DNA of 15,467 nucleotides from Candidatus Woesearchaeota archaeon. GTDB lineage: Archaea > Nanobdellota > Nanobdellia > Woesearchaeales > WJKL01. The translations under genes and the position numbers were made by a program. Under the pieces are notes generated by a model that saw only the letters and a program-made list of their open reading frames with translations, had not been told where the DNA came from and did no database searches. Positions 12,808-15,467 of this stretch are shown piece after piece. Numbering within the stretch: the stretch's first letter is position 1; each line of letters begins with the position of its first letter. The stretch spans positions 1 through 15,467 of the forward strand of contig WJKL01000051.1 of NCBI GenBank assembly GCA_014729145.1. The letters are read 5' to 3'.

Positions 12808-12960
12808 ATGCGCAGATATACAAACGTTGCACTCCCAGCAGACCTAATAGCTAAAATAGATAAAATAATAGAGAAAAAAGGTCTGGGCTATAAATCAAGA
12901 GGAGAATTCACCAAAGAAGCTGTAAGAAATCTTCTGAAAGAAATAAAAAAGTATGAATAA
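12808..12960 (+). CDS. Ribbon-helix-helix DNA-binding protein (50 residues), paralogue of the preceding gene
   Basis: The product has the strand YTNVALP (4-10), helix A (DLIAKIDKIIEKKG, from residue 12), the turn GYKSRGEF and helix B (TKEAVRNLLKEIKKYE). It is a complete minimal ribbon-helix-helix protein and the tandem copy of the 48-residue gene 82 bases upstream. The strand residues that touch DNA in this fold differ at the outer positions (R3/T5 here, K3/K5 in the other), so the operators may overlap only in part. No other domain is present. The predicted message is leaderless. Confidence 0.85.
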   Translation: MRRYTNVALPADLIAKIDKIIEKKGLGYKSRGEFTKEAVRNLLKEIKKYE

Positions 12961-13051
12961 TCTTATAATTTAATATTTTTTTAAGATAATCCTTTTACCT
13001 CCAAATCCAATATAAAAAAACAATATTAATTTTTTTTCTTAACTACATTAT

Positions 13052-13243
13052 ATGAATTTCAAAGCAAGCAACAATGCAGCATCAAACCAATCTAAAACAC
13101 CTTTATCTGCTAACATGGCTTTCTTCAAAGCTTTAAACAGCAATAAAAACAAAAAAATGCTGTCTGTTCTTATAATTATTACTTTGTTGATATTGCTTGC
13201 TCTTTATTTTACATTTCAAATGATATTTATTTTATTCCTGTGA
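13052..13243 (+). CDS. Small single-pass membrane protein (possible)
   Basis: The 63-residue frame has a polar Asn/Ser-rich N-terminal half (NFKASNNAASNQSKTPLSAN) and a strongly hydrophobic C-terminal helix (LSVLIIITLLILLALYFTF). A TATA-like CAATATTAAT is centred about 26 bases before the ATG. It overlaps the converging ATPase gene by 17 bases. Composition and promoter make it plausible, but it is short and has no recognised family. Confidence 0.5.
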   Translation: MNFKASNNAASNQSKTPLSANMAFFKALNSNKNKKMLSVLIIITLLILLALYFTFQMIFILFL

Positions 13244-13952
13244 ATACTGTTTCCTGGGGATAAACCACAATTCCTTTATCAGTTATCTCATAATATCTTA
13301 TTTCCTTGTCATGGTCTGTTCCTCTCATCTTCCTAACTACTATTCCAGGAACAAATTTATTTCTCTGCCTAACTAGATACAAAACAATTACTCCGTCTAC
13401 AACAAACTCTTCTATACCATATCTGCTTAGGTCCATGCTTCCTTCTTCTGTTTCTGAAAGCAGCAGTGAAGTGCATCCCAATGAAGACAATTCATTTGCA
13501 ATCATAGCCAACGCCTTTCTCCTATTGTCATCTGAATCAGAAAGCATAGTAAGAAGATTAATAGAGTCAATAACAACTCTTTTTATCTTCTTTTCCTTAA
13601 CAACTTCCCTTATCTCTTCAACCATATTTTCAATTCTTGCATCCATTTTGTCCATATAACTTCTGATATTTGCAATAGGCCCTCCGATAAAAACAAATCT
13701 TCCTGTTTTCTCAGCTTCATGCAGGTTCATCCCTAATTTAGCCATATCTTCATAAAATTTCTTTTTTGTTTCTTCTAGTGTTATGTAAAGGCTTGGCTCA
13801 TGATATCTTATAGCGCCATTATACAAAAACTGCATAGCCAATGTACTTTTTCCACTTCCACACGGCCCGGATAATAAAATATTTCTTCCTTCTATTACTC
13901 CTCCTTTCAACATTTTATCAAGACCTTCAATACCAGTTGGCATATACACCAT
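13227..13952 (-). CDS. KaiC-like RecA-fold ATPase
   Basis: This 241-residue protein is a single KaiC-type ATPase domain. It begins PTGIEGLDKMLKGGV, then Walker A GPCGSGKS at 29-36, the catalytic Glu pair E59-E60 (LYITLEETKKKF), Walker B VVIDSI with Asp128, and the KaiC end signature RKMRGTDHDKEIRYYEITD. Stand-alone copies are common in archaea, where they serve as signalling or regulatory ATPases; only the two-domain cyanobacterial form is a clock protein. The start overlaps the rhomboid stop by one base (TAATG), and a strong AAGGAGGAG lies upstream, so the two are coupled. Its partner is not known. Confidence 0.92.
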   Translation of the reverse strand: MVYMPTGIEGLDKMLKGGVIEGRNILLSGPCGSGKSTLAMQFLYNGAIRYHEPSLYITLEETKKKFYEDMAKLGMNLHEAEKTGRFVFIGGPIANIRSYMDKMDARIENMVEEIREVVKEKKIKRVVIDSINLLTMLSDSDDNRRKALAMIANELSSLGCTSLLLSETEEGSMDLSRYGIEEFVVDGVIVLYLVRQRNKFVPGIVVRKMRGTDHDKEIRYYEITDKGIVVYPQETVFTGIK

Positions 13953-14575
13953 TATCCGCTCCTCCTTAATATCTCTCTCTTCTTTTTAGTTAATATAGGC
14001 TTAGCCCATTTTATAAAATAAAAAAATCCAACCCCAAACATCAATCCAGAAAAATGAGCTATTCCCTGCTTAAATGCAAATATAAAATCATCACTTCCCG
14101 CACCATAAGAAAAATAATTTACAATCGTTTTTATAAAAATTAATCCTGTTAATAATAGTATAATTAGCCATCCATTTATTTTGTATTTCTTTGTCTCCTG
14201 GCTTATCAGACCAAATCCCCCAAAGATAGCATTAGAAGCTCCCAGTGCAGTAAATGGAGATATCAACCACATAGGCAGTACTGACAGCAGTCCAGAAGAC
14301 AAATAAGTAGAAGAAAATTCAGTGAAAAATGTTTTTAATTCAAATGCAATCACTGCCAGCAAGCTGAAACCTATTAAATTTTCCACCAAATGTTTTAGAT
14401 TTAAATGAGCAAACTGGTATGTTCCAAATCTCCAGGCTTCATCAGTTTTTTCAGGATTTAAGGCTAGTTTTTCATTGCTTTCAGGAACAAAAAAGAATAC
14501 AAAAACATATATAATCAATAAAATCACAGCAAAAATTAAATTTTTATATTTTTTAATTTTCTTCATCTTGTTCAT
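13952..14575 (-). CDS. Rhomboid-family intramembrane serine protease
   Basis: This 207-residue membrane protein has about six helices. It shows WRFGTYQFAHLNLKHLVEN (48-66, with the H62-x3-N66 rhomboid motif), the active-site GASNAIFGG (Ser114) and a distal His175 in HFSGLMFG, so the Ser/His dyad is complete. Rhomboids cleave transmembrane helices near the outer face. No ankyrin, zinc-finger or other extra domain is present. ATG 14575 lies inside the end of the 46-residue membrane gene (23-base overlap); an alternative start is Met4 (14566). Translational coupling to the KaiC-like ATPase at its 3' end is unusual and may point to an ATP-dependent regulator of the protease. Confidence 0.88.
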   Translation of the reverse strand: MNKMKKIKKYKNLIFAVILLIIYVFVFFFVPESNEKLALNPEKTDEAWRFGTYQFAHLNLKHLVENLIGFSLLAVIAFELKTFFTEFSSTYLSSGLLSVLPMWLISPFTALGASNAIFGGFGLISQETKKYKINGWLIILLLTGLIFIKTIVNYFSYGAGSDDFIFAFKQGIAHFSGLMFGVGFFYFIKWAKPILTKKKREILRRSG

Positions 14576-14693
14576 GTCTCAATATGAATTTTCTTAGTTT
14601 GTCTTTTGTTTTTATTATATAAATTAAAACAAAGATCCCAATTATAATAATCCCAATTCTTGTACTAAATTCTACAACTCGCTCATTAACCAT
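14553..14693 (-). CDS. 46-residue single-pass membrane protein
   Basis: ATG 14693 to TAA 14555-14553 encodes a short N terminus (VNERVVEFS), one membrane helix (RIGIIIIGIFVLIYII, about 13-28) and a charged C terminus (KTKDKLRKFILRHEQDEEN). A TATA-like AT-rich element lies about 25 bases upstream, so it would open the rhomboid-KaiC transcript. It could be a small regulator or substrate of the rhomboid; that is inference. It overlaps the rhomboid start by 23 bases. Confidence 0.6.
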   Translation of the reverse strand: MVNERVVEFSTRIGIIIIGIFVLIYIIKTKDKLRKFILRHEQDEEN

Positions 14694-14749
14694 ATAAAAA
14701 AAACACCAAATTATTTTAATATAGTTTTTTATTCTCTAAAAGATAATAA

Positions 14750-15467
14750 TTATTCTTCTGTAAAAACAATGTTTTTTATTTTTTCTTTTAAATTAATCTT
14801 TTTTCTCTTTTCTTTTCCTTTCCTAATTTTTCCTTTCCTTTCAAAATTAAATATATTGAAATTAGATTTAATCAATACTGCTACAGCCACAGTTACAATC
14901 CATATGGTCATTAATAACAATTCTTTCCACATAAACATCAAACCCACATCATAAATTATAGATTTTCTAAGTGCATTTTCAGCCAAAACAAACGGATTAA
15001 ATTTGGCCATTTTTTGAATCATTATATTCATATTCTCCAAAGGCAGGATAGTATTTGAAAAAAACAGCATTATACTTGTAATAATCAATGAAAACAATAC
15101 CCCTCCCTCTTCTGTATTAAATATGCTCCCAATTAATATTCCCAGAAGAACAAAAAAAGAAACTACAATAATTAATATGAATGGCAGACTGAAACTTGCA
15201 AATAATTTGGCCTCTAAAAATATTAAAGAAATCACAAAAAAAATAAAAAGCTGAAATAAAACAATAATAAAATCAGTAATGTATCTCGCTGCCAAAAAAA
15301 CAAGGCTGTTTGTAGGAGAAACAAAATTCCTGAAAAAAGCTTTGTCGTTCTTTTCAACAATGCTTGCGGTGCTTGATAACAATACCCCTCCAAACATTAT
15401 CACCATAACCAATAAAGCAGGAAATATATATCCTAAAAAAGATTTTTCAGATGCAATAGGTTTTATT
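14750..15467 (-). CDS. ABC-2 type transporter permease (5' end outside window)
   Basis: The frame stays open to the window edge, so the N terminus is missing; about 238 residues are visible. Residues IASEKSFLGYIFPALLVMV lead into six or so membrane helices with the ABC-2 pattern: the IVEKNDKAFFRNFVSPTNSLVFLAARYI coupling region, then FSLIITSIMLFFSNTILPLENM and KFNPFVLAENALRK. ABC-2 permeases export drugs, lipids or polysaccharides with an ATPase partner, which should be encoded just upstream beyond the window. The last 35 residues are an unusually basic tail (ERKGKIRKGKEKRKK), probably cytoplasmic. It ends 57 bases before the small membrane gene. Confidence 0.85.
   Translation of the reverse strand, partial: IKPIASEKSFLGYIFPALLVMVIMFGGVLLSSTASIVEKNDKAFFRNFVSPTNSLVFLAARYITDFIIVLFQLFIFFVISLIFLEAKLFASFSLPFILIIVVSFFVLLGILIGSIFNTEEGGVLFSLIITSIMLFFSNTILPLENMNIMIQKMAKFNPFVLAENALRKSIIYDVGLMFMWKELLLMTIWIVTVAVAVLIKSNFNIFNFERKGKIRKGKEKRKKINLKEKIKNIVFTEE

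Noticed and set aside
12579..12960. Antitoxins of toxin-antitoxin modules
   Set aside because: RHH proteins are often antitoxins, but no toxin-sized partner follows either gene; the next frame is a doubtful 63-residue membrane protein.
13306..13659. 117-residue open frame on the plus strand
   Set aside because: It lies wholly antisense to the KaiC-like ATPase, whose motifs are complete, and has Ser/Thr-rich composition typical of a shadow frame.
1..15467. tRNA, rRNA or CRISPR features
   Set aside because: Reading both strands I found no T-loop-like GTTCGAATC motif with a fitting cloverleaf, no rRNA-like GC-rich conserved block and no regularly spaced repeats.

Overview
The window is AT-rich, tightly packed archaeal DNA. 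The archaeal assignment rests on TATA boxes about 25-30 bases before many start codons (probable leaderless mRNAs), T-rich gene ends, a Dpm1-type glycosyltransferase fused to GtrA, a DUF131 membrane protein, a stand-alone KaiC-like ATPase, a short archaeal SlyD-type FKBP and a TM0106-type RecB nuclease. The many tiny membrane and zinc-ribbon proteins and the Cys-repeat lipoprotein suggest a DPANN-type lineage (Woesearchaeota/Pacearchaeota-like), which is inference only. I see no rRNA, tRNA, CRISPR array or transposase.

Layout. Bases 1-295 hold the end of a possible gene and a small helical protein. Bases 285-2952 (minus strand) form a coupled operon: DUF131 membrane protein, Dpm1-GtrA lipid-sugar synthase, GT39-like membrane glycosyltransferase. 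A divergent promoter then drives a lipoprotein (3026-3631) with seven exact 26-residue cysteine repeats. It converges on a site-2 protease with two CBS domains (3624-4730). That gene diverges, across a 63-base promoter region with a palindrome, from a Cas4-like/helix-hairpin-helix/RNase H-fold nuclease (4794-6176).

Bases 6202-8264 carry small genes on the plus strand: a four-helix membrane protein, a possible HeH/SAP-like protein with a membrane anchor, a basic helical protein, a zinc ribbon, and a gene whose natural start seems separated from its body by a frameshift in a run of eight T. Then come a VIT1/CCC1-like transporter (minus), an FKBP prolyl isomerase (plus) and an acidic unknown protein (minus). 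The next divergent intergenic region contains a 142-base transposon-like element with 12-base terminal inverted repeats, a 10-base target duplication and a strongly folded interior.

Bases 10356-11239 hold a zinc ribbon, a secreted protein and a Cys-rich DUF6485-like protein. Next are a winged-helix regulator coupled to a 56-residue membrane protein, an UppP-type polyprenyl-diphosphate phosphatase, and two tandem ribbon-helix-helix regulators (48 and 50 residues) that share a promoter motif. The end (minus strand) runs from an ABC-2 permease cut by the window edge through a 46-residue membrane protein and a rhomboid protease to a KaiC-like ATPase.

The clearest theme is the cell surface. Dpm1-GtrA, the GT39-like enzyme and UppP fit lipid-linked sugar metabolism and protein glycosylation. 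Two intramembrane proteases, a lipoprotein, a secreted protein and a transporter permease also act at the membrane. The best leads for something new are the structured mobile element, the Cys-repeat lipoprotein, the T8 frameshift gene and the paired small RHH regulators.
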